A DNA stretch of 64,000 nt from Gymnothorax reevesii (GCA_029721435.1 CM056576.1:61833876-61897875), one strand, 5' to 3'; shown: positions 33,656 to 44,689, counted from the first letter of the stretch. A program made the numbers and translations. Notes: generated by a model from the letters alone, not told the origin.

Positions 33656-34674
33656 ATGGGGTGAGGGTCACCACTTAGTGAACAAATGCGTGAGCTGATT
33701 GTCGAACAGTTTAAAAACAACATTCCTCAATGAGATTTTGCAAGAAATTTAGGGATTTCATCATCTACGGCCCGTAATATCGTCAAAAGGTTCAGAGAAT
33801 CTGGAGAAATCACTGCACGTAAGCGACAAGGCCGAAAACCAACATTGAATGCCCGTGACCTTCGATCCCTCAGGCGGTACTGCATCAAAAGCCGACATCA
33901 GTGTGTAAAGGACATCACCACATGGGCTCAGGAACACTTCAGAAAACCACTGTCAGTAACCACAGTTCGTCGCTACATCTGCAAGTCCATGTTAAAACTC
34001 TACAATGCAAAGCGAAAGCCATCTATCAACAGCACCCAGAAACGCCGCCGGCTTCGCTGGGCCCAAGCTCATCTAAGATGGACTGATGCAAAGTGGAAAA
34101 GTGTTCTGTGGTCTGACGAGTCCACATTTCAAATTGTTTTTGGAAACTGTGGACGTTGTGTCCTCCAGACCAAAGAGGAAAAGTACCATCCGGACTGTTA
34201 TAGGCGCAAAGTTCAAAAGCCAGCATCTGTGATGGTATGGGGGTGTATTAGTGCCCAAGGCATGGGCATCTTACACATATGTGAAGGCACCATTAATGCT
34301 GAAAGGTACTTACAGGTTTTGGAGCAACATATGTTGCCATCCAAGTAACGTCTTTTTCATGGACGCCCCTGCTTATTTCAGCAAGACAATGCCAAGCCAC
34401 ATTCTGCATGTGTTACAACAGCATGGCTCCATAGTAAAAGAGTGCGGGTACTAGACTGGCCTGCCTGTAGTCCAGACCTGTCTCCCATTGAAAATGTGTG
34501 GCGCATTATGAAGCGTAAAATACGACAACGGAGACCCCGGACTGTTGAACAACTTAAGCTGTACATCAAGCAAGAATGGGAAAGAGTTCTACCTGAAAAG
34601 CTTCAAAAATTGGTCTCCTCAGTTCCCAAACGTTTACTGAGTGTCGTTAAAAGGAAAGGCGATGTAACGCAGTG
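33656..34674 (+). pseudogene. Tc1-like transposase, nearly intact with three nonsense codons
   Basis: One frame runs from ATG 33656 to 34674, about 340 codons, the usual Tc1 length. The DNA-binding part (GISSSTARNIVKRFRESGEI) is followed by the DDE catalytic domain with WSDES near 34115, QQDNAKPH near 34382, and SPDLSPIENVW near 34480-34505. The frame is unbroken except for TGA at 33662, TGA at 33731 and TAA at 34346. Each is explained by a single C-to-T change (CGA or CAA to a stop). The last codons are cut by an insertion that creates a new TAA after DVTQC. The DDE residues are all present. The protein would cut and paste the element at TA targets in the nucleus. Confidence 0.9.
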
Positions 34675-36548
34675 TTAAGAAAGTGGGGTCAGACACCATA
34701 TGCGGGAACTCAGGAATTTAATAACAAAAACACCAAGGCAGGGGCAGGGAAAAACCAAAAGGGGGCGCTCAGGCCAAACAAAACACCGTGCCATACAAAC
34801 ACTGAAACGGGGAGAACTAAGGCACGGGACTAGAGAGTAACTAAAAGGGAAAAGGCACTCCGGCCGAAACAAAACCGCCGTGCATAGCACTGAGGGAATA
34901 AACTAAGGCTTGGAAAAACTAGGCTGGGGCACAAGGAAACACAGGGCTAGAGATGTAGCTCGGAAGAAGACGGCTCAGATGAAGACATCGCAACGAGCGC
35001 ACAGCTCGGGATGATCAGGTGACTCGGACGGAACATCACGGAGGACAGCACACAGCTCGGAATGGGTCCGGTGACTCGGACAGGAACATCACGGGAAACA
35101 GCACACATCTCGGAGTGGGTCAGGTGACTCGGACGGGGGCGTCACGGAAAACAGCACACATCTCGGAGTGGGTCAGGTGACTCGGACGGGGGCATCACAG
35201 AGGACAGCACACAGCTCGGAATGGGTCCGGTGACTCGGACAGGAACATCATGGGAAACAGCACACATCTCGGAGTGGGTCAGGTGACTCGGACGGGGTTG
35301 TCACGGAAAACAGCACACATCTTGGAATGGGTCAGGTGACTCGGACGGGGGCATCACAGAGGACAGCACAGCTCGGAATGGGTCCGGTGACTCGGACAGG
35401 AACATCACGGGAAACAGCACATATCTAGGAGTGGGTCAGGTGACTCGGATGGGGGCATCACGGGAAACAGCACACAACTCGGAATGGGTCTGGTGACTGG
35501 GACAGAAACATCACGGGGAACAGCAGGCACAGGGGACTCGGAGATCCGGCTGGCGCAGAATGGTACAGCGGGCACAGGGAACCCGGAAGATTCCACCGGT
35601 ACAGAAGGTGCAGCGCGCAGCGAACACCAGGAACTCGAGAAATCCAGCAGGCAAAGATGGTTCAGGAAGCGCAGCGGATACAGAAAGCTCAGGCGAATCC
35701 CAATCACGACTGGGCGCTGCCCGCACAGCGTCCAGGCCTCGGAACACACGCATCTCGCAGTGAGTGCGTGGAAACTCAGAATAAGGCATAGGCAAGGTGT
35801 GCAACGTAAAGTCCCGTCTGGCCTCTGTGCCTGCTGCAGGGAAATATAAAGGGGAGGGGGGAGACACACACAGCTCGACAACAGGTGCTGAAAATAATGC
35901 AATTAACAAGGGGTAATCACACGAGGGAAACTCAATTACAAAAAACGGAAAAACATTAACACAAAGACGCGGATCACAAGACTCCCCCTTAACGGGACAA
36001 ATAAACTTAAATAAAAAGACTCCTAAGTGAACAGGATAAGAGCCAGAACAGATCATGAGGATGCAGAGGCTCTGCAGAACGCATAGCTAAGCCAGTTATG
36101 GAAACGAGATACGGAAACAAGAATAGAGCGAACGCGGAGAGGTAATTAGTCAATTAGTAGGTGCAGCTGTACAATCCCGGGTGCTATTTAGTAGGTTAGT
36201 ATTATATACAATATTAGTTTTGGTTAGTAATTTTAACAAAACAAACTGTTAGTACTTGTTAGTAAATAGCAACAGCAAGGGGAAATTAGTAAACGAGAAA
36301 GGAAGGAAGACTGAAACCCAGAATCCATTAAATCACCCGAAAAAGTATGACAATCAATTAAGACAAAAACTGACGAACTATGACTCGACCGGGGAAAAAG
36401 CAAAGACAGTACCTGGGTAAGACAAAGACTGGAATAATACTGGGGAAATCTAAAATGTGCAACACTAGACATCAGACTCACATCACAGAATTAATAAACC
36501 TAAAATTAAAACTAACCAAAAACACTCAGAACCACGGAACCTTACACA
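34675..36548. mobile_element. 1.87-kb insertion with 5-bp TSD, possible solo LTR
   Basis: The segment is flanked by CAGTG (34670-34674 and 36549-36553) and splits the end of the transposase from the Tc1 TIR. Read in reverse it starts TGTGTAAGGTTCCG and ends CTTAA. A 5-bp duplication, the TG start and a TATA-like CCTTTATATTTCC on the minus strand near 35848 suggest a long terminal repeat or other non-autonomous retroelement. No protein features were seen. ORFs within it follow the 53-bp tandem repeat or GC-rich sequence. Confidence 0.5.
34990..35510. repeat. 53-bp minisatellite, about 10 units
   Basis: GTGACTCGG recurs at 35019, 35071, 35124, 35177, 35230, 35283, 35336, 35387 and 35440, with a variant at 35493. 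The period is 53 bp with occasional 51- or 52-bp units. Units contain CAGCACACA-CTCGGA-TGGGTC-GGTGACTCGGAC and ATCACGG. Confidence 0.92.
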
Positions 36549-36797
36549 CAGTGGTAAAAAGGCCCCTATGCCAACTTTTTTACAGTGTGTTGCTGCCTTT
36601 AAATTCTAAGTTAATGATTATTTGCAAAAAAAAAATAAAGCTTCTCAGTTTGAACATTAAACATCTTGTCTTTGCAGTGTATTCAATTGAATATAAGTTC
36701 AATTAAAATCTGAAAAGTATAAAATCTGAAGCAGATTTGCAAATCATTGTATTCTGTTTTTATCTACGATTTACATAACGTGCCAACTTCACTGGTC

Positions 36798-37294
36798 TTG
36801 CGTAAGACTTGCCAATATTTCTAGCTATCTAATTTAGCAAAAAATGGAAACAACAAATTTAATTTTAAAATACAAAACACAAGCAGTAATTATGGGGTCC
36901 AAGCAACATGATTTTGAAGCAGTGAGGACACAAATTGTATGATTTCTAGAATAATTTCCTGTTCATGGCACAACACTGTGCATGGTGTACCTTGCCCCGT
37001 GAGTTTCAAGTTGATTGGTCATTGCCATACTTTTGAAATATCAGGTGTTGCCTGATCGACTGATCGCAGCCATTAGATGGACTATTTGATCCTTATTCAG
37101 AGATTTCAGAGAATTTGTTCAGTCAAATTGTTGAAAACATGAAGGCAATTTTATGTTTTTCCCCTTCATACAGCCATCTATTGGCTAATTGGAACTAAAT
37201 TTTGTCTGCTTCAGTCTCTAGACCTACAGATGTAAATTCTGAAATTTTGGGATGATAACACATTGCATTTAGGAGTAACATTTTTACCCATGAA
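36798..37294. other. No gene recognised
   Basis: AT-rich noncoding DNA. A passage near 36970-37150 (TTGCCCCGTGAGTTTCAAGTTGATTGG) reads like a dispersed noncoding repeat, but I could not place it in a family. Confidence 0.3.
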
Positions 37295-37652
37295 TGACCA
37301 ACAACTAAAAATAGTACCTTAAGGAAAAACCCCACAGTTCTGAGTGCTTTTTGGTGTGTGGCATCTTGGGGTAAGTGGCTACACATATCCGATTTCAAAA
37401 CTGTGATAGAACATATTTATCACATCATATTTAGGGGTCAAACTTAGATTTTTGGAAAAAACTCAAAATAACACAAAAATAAAATTCAACAGTCATTTGA
37501 CAGGTTATGTATCAGATGTACACTAAAGTGTTATAAACTTACTTATAGCACAACTTCTCCTGAATCCAATGATACCAAGCATTTGATTCAACTCTGTACA
37601 GATCCTGAAATACAGCCCTTTAAGTTAAGGTACTATTTTTAGTTGTTGGTCA
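37295..37652. repeat. 358-bp element with perfect 28-bp inverted ends
   Basis: Bases 37295-37322 (starting TGACCAACAACTAAAAATAG) are the exact reverse complement of 37625-37652. Identity stops on both sides. There is no visible target duplication and no gene inside. The perfect arms suggest a recent foldback or MITE, or a conserved hairpin. Confidence 0.85.
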
Positions 37653-37896
37653 AATATGATAGCGGATTTTTTCAAATTTCCTATAAAATGCCTTGGAAAT
37701 ATAAGTTACGGTCATGACATGATCAAAAGATTTAAGACACATTTGTTCCACTCACAGACAAGCAAGAATCAATTGGGAAAAGGTTTGATTTGTTGTTTTG
37801 AGGGGTGGCATGATGGGAGAGATCTCTCCATGACCATTGATTTCAATGCATTTCACTGAGGTTTACAAACAAATGCATTCAAGTGAACTAATGACC

Positions 37897-37931
<35 letters not shown>
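37897..37931. repeat. (CT)n(CA)n microsatellite
   Basis: Compound run of CT then CA dinucleotides. Confidence 0.95.
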
Positions 37932-37932
<1 letters not shown>

Positions 37933-37972
37933 TTTGAGAAGCTGTTATAAGTACGTGTAAACTACAACCCCA

Positions 37973-39137
37973 ATTCCGAAATAGTTGCGACAAAGTGTAA
38001 ATTGTGGATAAAATCAAGACGCAATGACTTTCAAATCACACCAGCCAGTATTTTATTCACAGTAGAAAAATATACACACATAGCAAATGTTGCAACTAAG
38101 AAATTTCACAATTTTATCCATAAAATGAGCTCATTTCAAATTTGATGGCTGCTACAGGTCTCAAAAAAGTTGGGACAGGGGCCTGTTTACCATGGTGTAG
38201 CATCTCCTCTTCTTTTTAACACAGAGTGGAAGCGTCTGGGCATTGAGGAGACAAGTTTCTTGAGTTTAGCCATTGGAATTTGATCCCACTCTTGTTTAAT
38301 ACAGGCTTCCAGCTGGTGGAGAATTTTGGGTCTCCTTTGACGGACTTTTCCTTTAACTATGTGCCAAATGTTCTCAATTGGTGAAAGATCAGGACTGCAG
38401 GCAGGCCAGTTCGCACACAGACTCTTCCACTATGAAGCCATGCTGTTGTAATAGCTGCAGTATGTGGTTTTGCATTGTCCAACAGAAATACACAAGGCCT
38501 TCCCTGGAATAGATGTCATCTGGAGGGGAGCATACGTTGCTCTAAAACCTTTATATACCTTTCAGGATTCATGGTGCTTTTTGAAACATGCAAGTGTCCC
38601 ACACCATATGCACTAATGCATCCCCATACTATAAGAGATGCTGGCTTTTGAACTGAGCGCTGATAACAGGAGGGCTGGTCTTTCTCCTCTTTAGCCCGGA
38701 GGACATAACACCCATGATTTCCCACAAGAATGTCAAATTTGGACTCGTCTGACCACAGGACACTTTGCCACTTCACTACAGTCCATTTTAAATGACCCTT
38801 GGCCCACAGGACACGGTGCCGCTTCTGCATCATGCTCAACAATGGCTTCCTTTCTGCAAGATAGAGTTTTAGGTGCCATCAGTGGATGCCAAGGTGGACT
38901 GTGTTTATAGACAAAGGTTTCTTGAAGTATTCCTGGGCCCATTTAGTAATGTTAATGACAAAATCATGCTGGTGAGTGATGCAGTGGCGTGTGAGGGCCC
39001 GAAGATCACGGGCACCCAGTAAAGGTCTTCGGCCTTCTCTCTTACGCACAGAGATTTTTCCAGTTTCTCTGAATCTGATGATGCTATACAGTGTCGATGA
39101 CGAGACCTTCAAGCGTTTGATGTTGAGGAACATTGAG
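37973..39137 (-). pseudogene. Tc1-like transposon, family A copy 2
   Basis: The 3' inverted repeat begins at 37973 (TACAACCCCAATTCCGAAATAG). The transposase is on the minus strand. From 39133 down it gives [36 protein letters not shown], then in another frame a [10 protein letters not shown] block (first catalytic Asp) near 38735, [17 protein letters not shown] and a QQ(D)N-type region near 38480. SPDLSPIENIW-like coding lies near 38370-38400. Frameshifts break it, and the 5' TIR and start are cut at about 39137 where a Harbinger-like segment begins. Confidence 0.88.
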
Positions 39138-39377
39138 TCTCATTCATGAAACGTTTGTAAATCTGCAAACAGATTTACCCATAAAAGCCTACTCTACTAA
39201 AAACCTACTCCGGATTCAGGAACACGTGAAACTGTGTTCGGGAAACTCAGATCTGATCATAAACGTCTGTAGATCATGAATGCCAAACGATCATAAATTG
39301 ACAGCGCAGTCCCGGTAATCAGCTATTTGCATAAATCTCCACCCATGAATTGGCAATGAGCACCATAACAGGAGGTT

Positions 39378-39798
39378 ATGGCACAAGCAAAACGAGAGAG
39401 AGAACGAAAGAAGAACTTTTCTGAAGCAGAGATAGAGATTATTTTGAATGAAGTTGAGTTAAAAAAACACATTTTATTTTCATCAATTAGCAGTGGTGCG
39501 ACAGGGACAGGCAAATCAAAACCCTGGAAGGAGGTAACAGACGCAGTTCATATGGTCTCTGCTGTCCTCAGAACCATGCCCGAGGTCAAAAGAAAGTGGT
39601 TTGATATAAAAATGGAGGCCAAAAAACATATTTGTGCACACAGAAAAAATATATCTGCCACAGGAGGAAGAGGCTCACTGTCCAAATTGTCAAATACAGA
39701 CGAGCGCATAGGACTTATTGGGGAGAGCGCTTTGTCAGGAATCGTCCCTGATGGAGACAGCAGCATGCCCTCACTGAAGTCATCAAACCCAGATGGTC
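39378..39798 (+). CDS. Harbinger-type MYB/SANT-like DNA-binding exon
   Basis: From ATG 39378 the frame gives a basic start (KRERERKKNFSEAEIEIILNE), then KPWKEVTDAV, RTMPEVKRKWFDIKMEAKK, matching the Myb/SANT-like domain protein that accompanies the PIF/Harbinger transposase. That protein binds the transposon ends and carries the transposase to the nucleus. A likely donor GGTCAG|GTAATG sits at 39799, and the frame runs to a stop at 39822 if unspliced. The leading sequence from 39140 (CTCATTCATGAAACGTTTGTAAATC) looks like the terminal region of the same element. The transposase gene is not present. Host Myb/SANT-like genes are an alternative source. Confidence 0.75.
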
Positions 39799-39824
39799 AG
39801 GTAATGAATGTTCTGTCACAATAG

Positions 39825-41460
39825 TCTACATTCTGAAAAATCACAGATACCTTAGTGATCAGTTTAATCTAGGCCGTACAGTCCCAAACAATTTGGGCAG
39901 TTTTCTCTCCAGATTGAAGTAGAAATGTGAAACCAGCAATGTTATATTGTGCGTAATTGATATAGCCTCATCTAAATCCGCGATAGCTGTCAGAATGTAG
40001 ATGTTGTGTTCCAGGGTCCTGGCCTTTGGCCAGGACAGTGTTTTTATGGTTTTAACAGTTTCATGTTCCAGGTTTCATAGTTCATGTTCATAGTTCATGT
40101 CACAGTTTTAACAGTTTCTTGTATCAGGATCAAGCATTTCATTATTCATGTGTATTGTTCATGTTTTTACTTTTCCGTGTTTTGCTTTTTGCCAGGTCTG
40201 CCCAGCCAATCCACCGCTTATCTGCGTTCCGCCCCGTGCCTTCGTTGTTGCACATTTCAGAGCTCTGGTTGGCTCTGGTAGTTCTCCCTTCCTTCTGTGC
40301 TGTGCTGGATTCGGGGCTGTCTAAGATTAATTGGCAATTAACTGTTTTTAAGTAACTAACATTTACTAACATTCACAGGGAGGTGTAATTCTTAGACAGG
40401 CACATTACTAATACTACTTATTTAGATAGGGAGCTTATTGTCATGATTCCTGCTTTGCTATTTCAAGTCTTGCTGTGCTTTTCTGTTATGAAAACATTCA
40501 TGCTTCCTTCCAATCTGCATGCTTCATTGGTACTTAAGCTGAGCACGCTCATTCTCTTAATGAGCAAGTCCTGTCAACCAATCTCTGTCCATGTCTAATG
40601 ATCAGCTTTGCCCATTGTTTCTCCTTCAGGTTGCTCCTCATGTGTCCTGATTTCTCTACCTTTATCTGGAGGCGGTGGAAGTTGGCTGGCAGACAGAGTC
40701 TCAAGTTCAAGTCATTACTTCTATTCCTTTACATCCGGACAATCATATTTTAGGTTGGCTATTATTTTCACTTCAGGGCACCTTCTCCTTGCTCATTGGC
40801 ATAGGCAAATTCCCAAGGATTACACTCATACTCCCCTCTCGTCCACCCCCATTTCAATGGTGAACACACTTTTAACCTTAATAATTATAGTTCACAATCT
40901 GACAAACCAACTTATGTCTACTTACAACTCCACAGCCTTTTAAATGGCTAAACACCTGCTTGACTTGCCCCCCAAATCTTGGCTTGCTTTAAGTAATTCT
41001 ATAATATAATTTTTATTTAATTTGTCTCAATTTTACCATAAAAGTTAAAAGTATCCATCGGTCATCTTGCTCTTACACTGCCAAATCTACTCTGCTGACA
41101 AAATCCACTGATTCCCTGACAAAAAGAATCCAGCTATTTCTAACATGAAGAACACTGCAAAATAGTAAAGCTGAAATCACTGTATTATTCAATTAATTCC
41201 TACATTAACAAACTTAAGGCTGTAGCCATGGAAAACACAAAATTTAACTCTCTACTCACCCTGCAGTGGAAAAAGTAAACATAGGCAGCCATTGATGTAA
41301 GGAGGGATTTCTATTTGAACTGACCTATTATCACTATGTTTCTGTCATTTATTTGGTTTAATGTATGATATTACTTTCATTCAATGTAAATCAAGGCCTC
41401 ATTGGTTCAAAGTTATTGACAGACTTTGAATCAAACAACAATTTTTCATTCAAGTGAAAA
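39825..41460. other. No gene recognised; possible LTR-like sequence
   Basis: A hairpin (CCAGGGTCCTGGCC TTT GGCCAGGACAGTG) lies near 40012-40045. Sequence from there to 40600 (repeated TTTCATGTTC / TAGTTCATGT, TGTCATGATTCCTGC) is LTR-like in style. No paired copy is available to prove it. Confidence 0.3.
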
Positions 41461-42162
41461 CGTCGCATGTCACGTGACGTGCGTACATACTGACGTCCCG
41501 CTACAACCAGACTTGAACTTTGAATTCTCCGCCATCTTATTTTCTCGCATGAGGCTCCACGGAAGAAAAGAGAAAGAAATCAGTAAGAAATATGCATGAC
41601 CGTTGAATATGTGTATACATTTATACACCACTCTTATACAAGGCAACTTTACGCTGTCTTTTATCACACGACGTCGATGATTAGCCGTGACTGTTTGGTA
41701 CGGCATCGTTAACGTTACGCTAACGTTAGCGCATCGATACGGGGTGGCATTAGCTTACCAGACGCCGCTTTGTGAACTCGGCTGCGGACATGCGTCTTAG
41801 TGCATTGCTTCGGTTAACTTAAGTCCTGCTTCACACCAACTTCCACAGAAGTACGGAGTAACTGCGGCGCACTTTCCTCACGGTTTTACAGTAACAGTCA
41901 CCGTGGATTTTGTTTCGTTTTCATGTCTACGTGTAACGTTAGACAGGGGAAAAGGGATATATGCAAACGTGAAAACGGAGTTTTTCTAAATTTACACTTT
42001 GGCTGAAGTTTTCAGAAATTATAGTTTTCAGTGAACTGAAGCTTATTTTTCGTTTAAACAAAAGGAGAAAGACAGGGTTTTTATGTGTTCCAAAGGAAAA
42101 CACTGTAGTCTTGTTTGTGTCTGTTATTTTGCTCTCCTTAACAAGTGTCTTTTTTCTTCTAG

Positions 42163-42201
42163 GCCTGCAATTATTATACAGTAGCAGGAATGTTTAATGG
42201 G
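42163..42201 (+). other. Possible small internal exon
   Basis: A good acceptor (TTTTTTCTTCTAG) is followed by 39 nt and a donor GG|GTAAGTGG. It precedes the SAMD3-like terminal exon on the same strand and could be one of its upstream, perhaps noncoding, exons. The CpG-bearing sequence near 41460-41960, with the run TTAACGTTACGCTAACGTTAGC, could be a promoter. This is inference from splice signals only. Confidence 0.3.
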
Positions 42202-42488
42202 TAAGTGGTCATATATTTGAATGCCATTTCAGTTATGCAGCTGAGTATCAGGTGTTACACAGGGTTCCTACGCAAGTATGGAATTTGATTTTATACATTT
42301 CCAGGTCTGGAAAAGTATGGAAAATGAAAACTATTGCATGAAAAAATATTCATTTTTCCAGGACTATTTTTATTTCATAAAATAGAAAATCTGCAGCCTG
42401 AGCAGGGTCGCGCTGCATACAGACTGTATGATACTGCGGCTCTGCGGCTCCGCGCTGTGATCCAGCCCCGGTCTTCCTTCTCCTCTCC

Positions 42489-42763
42489 CCACACACAGCA
42501 CCCTGTGCCGGGCCGCGTGACGAGCAGCCTCAGTCCCTGTTCTGGAACTTTGCTTGGCGCCGCCAGTACCTGTGGTCCCGTTGCCGCCACTGTGCACCAG
42601 CTGCCACTAATGACGGCGGTGCCAGTTGCCGTAGTCACCCTAAGTAACTGGTGGTGGCAACGGGACCGTGGCGACCGCCAGTACGCTTTTAGCGGCGCCA
42701 AGCAAAGTTCCAGAACTGGATGGAGGCTGCACACCGCGCTGACCGGCACAGGGTGCTGTGTAT
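42489..42763. repeat. GC-rich foldback repeat (~115-bp arms)
   Basis: The left arm (CAGCACCCTGTGCCGG... TTCTGGAACTTTGCTTGGCG... GTCCCGTTGCC) is inverted at the right (GGCAACGGGAC... CGCCAAGCAAAGTTCCAGAA... CCGGCACAGGGTGCTG). It is far more GC-rich than its surroundings and lies inside a larger AT-rich repeat whose edges share GTCTGGAAA-GTATGGAA (near 42304 and 43013-43042). The long ORFs on both strands are products of the palindrome. Confidence 0.85.
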
Positions 42764-43047
42764 GTCTGTGATATGGCTATCTCAAAACTCCAATGTTTTT
42801 TCACTTTACCTCTATTTTAAGGAAAAGAAACATGTTTTTTTTTGAAGGGTTTGGTCTGACTTTTGGAAATTATTTGGTGATTTATTTTCATACATATTCA
42901 GAATAATAAAAACAAATGATTTAATTACATATATATTTTTACATGATCTAGTATGTACTCCAAACAAATTATTATTTTTATTATTATTATTATTATTAGT
43001 TTTTGACTGAGAAGTCTGGAAAGTAGGGTATGGAAAAGTATGGAATT

Positions 43048-43222
43048 GTGAGGAGAGGGAGAAGAGACGTGAGGAGAGGGAGGGAGAAGAGGAAAGGAGA
43101 GGAGGGGGGAGGAGGAGATGTGAGGGGAGGAGAGGAGAGGAGGGAGAAGGGGTACCAGGGACCCCGAGGAGAAGGAGGGAGAGGAAGAGGAGGAGAGGAG
43201 AGGAGAGGGAGAGTAGAGTAGA
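43048..43222. repeat. Polypurine GGGAGA-rich tract
   Basis: About 175 nt of almost pure A/G on the plus strand (GAGGAGAGG units), interrupted briefly by GTACCAGGGACCCC. It ends with GAGTAGAGTAGAG. The strand asymmetry could support triplex DNA. It is not coding. Confidence 0.85.
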
Positions 43223-43410
43223 GTAGAGGAGGGGAGTACCAGGGCAAAAGGTTTAAAATTAGAATGTGATCAGAGGAGTGCACATATTATGTACTACTTG
43301 CATGATTAATTGTCTGAGTGTCAATAATTATTCATTCAATAATGATTACCATCTCCCCTCTCCCCTCCCTGGGGACAATTATCTAAACTAACTGAATTGT
43401 CTGATTTTAG

Positions 43411-43722
43411 GTTGTCCAAAAGGAAGAGGCAGAGGCAGAACTTGAAAATGCCGCCATGGCCATCTTTGTCCTCCGCGATGGTGACGCTTTCTCCCCTCCA
43501 TTGGACATTGGCCTTGTTATCGATGGTGTTGAAGTACTCAACGACTTGTCCTCCATTGCATCGGCTTGTGCCGAGCTATTTGGCATGACTTATGCACTCA
43601 ACCTGAGTTACCCAGTGGAACTCCAATATACCTTTGAAACCTTTCAAAAAATCATCATGGATATTGAAAGTAGGCAAATATCAAGAAGGATTCAGAACCT
43701 CCGTGCTAAGCTGCTGGAGTGA
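43411..43722 (+). CDS. SAMD3-like protein, terminal exon
   Basis: The acceptor TGATTTTAG at 43402-43410 opens a phase-0 frame to a TGA at 43720-43722. It begins VVQKEEAEAELENAAMAIFVL and includes VIDGVEVLNDLSSIASACAELFG, MTYALNLSYPVELQYTFE and a charged C-terminus. The YALNLSYPxELxYTFE block is a hallmark of the C-terminal region of the sterile-alpha-motif-domain-containing protein 3-like family expanded in fish, whose role is not established. The SAM domain itself would be in earlier exons, which I could not identify upstream. The exon is intact and followed by a 3' UTR with a GT microsatellite and AATAAA at 44309. An internal ATG at 43456 is not the gene start. Confidence 0.75.
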   Translation, partial: VVQKEEAEAELENAAMAIFVLRDGDAFSPPLDIGLVIDGVEVLNDLSSIASACAELFGMTYALNLSYPVELQYTFETFQKIIMDIESRQISRRIQNLRAKLLE

Positions 43723-44043
43723 AACGCATTGTTGTCACATTGTTAGTATGAGCCTTGGTATTCATCACAGATGTTTGCTTGTTGCTGTTGCAAGAGAAAA
43801 CATTGTAATTCAGGTTTGCCAGGGTCAGATTTTGTGAAGTCATTGTGGTCATGTTTCTTAGTTTTAAAATGGACCATATGTTTCTTGGAATTTAAATGGC
43901 ACTTGTTTTATTAAGGAGACCAGACTTTTGCCTTGTTGCTGCTACAGTTATTTCATGCAACATTGTCAGTGGGCATTCACACTGAGTCTGACGCTTGGTT
44001 GATTAGTGGAGGGCCGTACACTTGTATGGGAGTGTCACTACTT

Positions 44044-44044
<1 letters not shown>

Positions 44045-44093
<49 letters not shown>

Positions 44094-44100
44094 CACGTGT
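44045..44100. repeat. (GT)n tract with GCGCGCAC end
   Basis: About 44 nt of GT repeats run into GCGCGCACACGTGT, an alternating purine-pyrimidine stretch of the kind that can adopt Z-DNA. It lies in the presumed 3' UTR of the SAMD3-like gene. Confidence 0.9.
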
Positions 44101-44308
44101 GTTTCTGAGCAGGTTGTTGTGTGCGTGTGTGCTAAATGCACTTGTGCACTAAATGCACTTGTGCTTTTGAACAACTGGAGTTAGTTGGGCTATTGAAAAA
44201 GTATTTAATTTTATATTTTTTTATTTAATTTTTATACAGTTATTTTTTTAAGAATAGCCCAGCTCACCTCAAAACCATTTGACAAGGTTACTGTAATGTT
44301 AGAAATTT

Positions 44309-44314
44309 AATAAA
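44309..44314 (+). terminator. Poly(A) signal of the SAMD3-like gene
   Basis: AATAAA lies 587 nt after the stop codon, followed within 30 nt by GTTGAACTGTGTCTTTTC, which has the GT/T-rich character of a downstream element. Confidence 0.5.
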
Positions 44315-44689
44315 AGAAATGTGAGAAGTTGAACTGTGTCTTTTCATAATTTTATCTTGGAGGTAAGTAATTCGATAACCTGTGACAAGTTGACGCAATT
44401 TCATTAGTTTTTCTGAAAGTGGAAAAAATACATTGTATTCATACGACATATTACTTTGTAGTTATGTAAGATTTTGGCTCAAGCCAGGGTGAAAATATAA
44501 GTTAATGCAAAGCATAAACTGCAAATTGCAAGTTGAAATTATGATTTCATTGTATTCGAAAACTTTCCTTGGTTTTAATTATATTTTTGAATTAAAATTA
44601 CTACATCATTTACTTTGTTCAAACTATTTTTTTGCAATTTGAGAAAATCTAAATAAATTAGATGTGACAAATTGTCGCAATTTTTAAAA

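Larger units (their letters stand above)
33302..36797 (+). mobile_element. Tc1-like transposon (family F), interrupted
   Basis: Terminal inverted repeats of about 200 bp are visible: ACCAGTGAAGTTGGCACG at 33304 and its complement ending near 36797. They share CAGAATACAA and inner blocks such as CAATTGAATACACTGCAAAGACAAG. Without the 1.87-kb insertion at 34675-36548 the element is about 1.6 kb, normal for Tc1. It carries a nearly intact transposase on the plus strand. Confidence 0.88.

Noticed and set aside
35405..36056. Long ORFs (165 and 181 codons) on the minus strand
   Set aside because: They fall in the GC-rich insertion with the 53-bp repeat, several frames on both strands are open, and no domain is visible.
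42334..42771. 145-codon ORF plus opposing 124-codon ORF
   Set aside because: They arise from the GC-rich foldback. Both strands are open because the arms are inverted copies.
42996..43283. 95-codon Ser/Pro-rich minus-strand ORF
   Set aside because: Product of the polypurine tract read on the pyrimidine strand.
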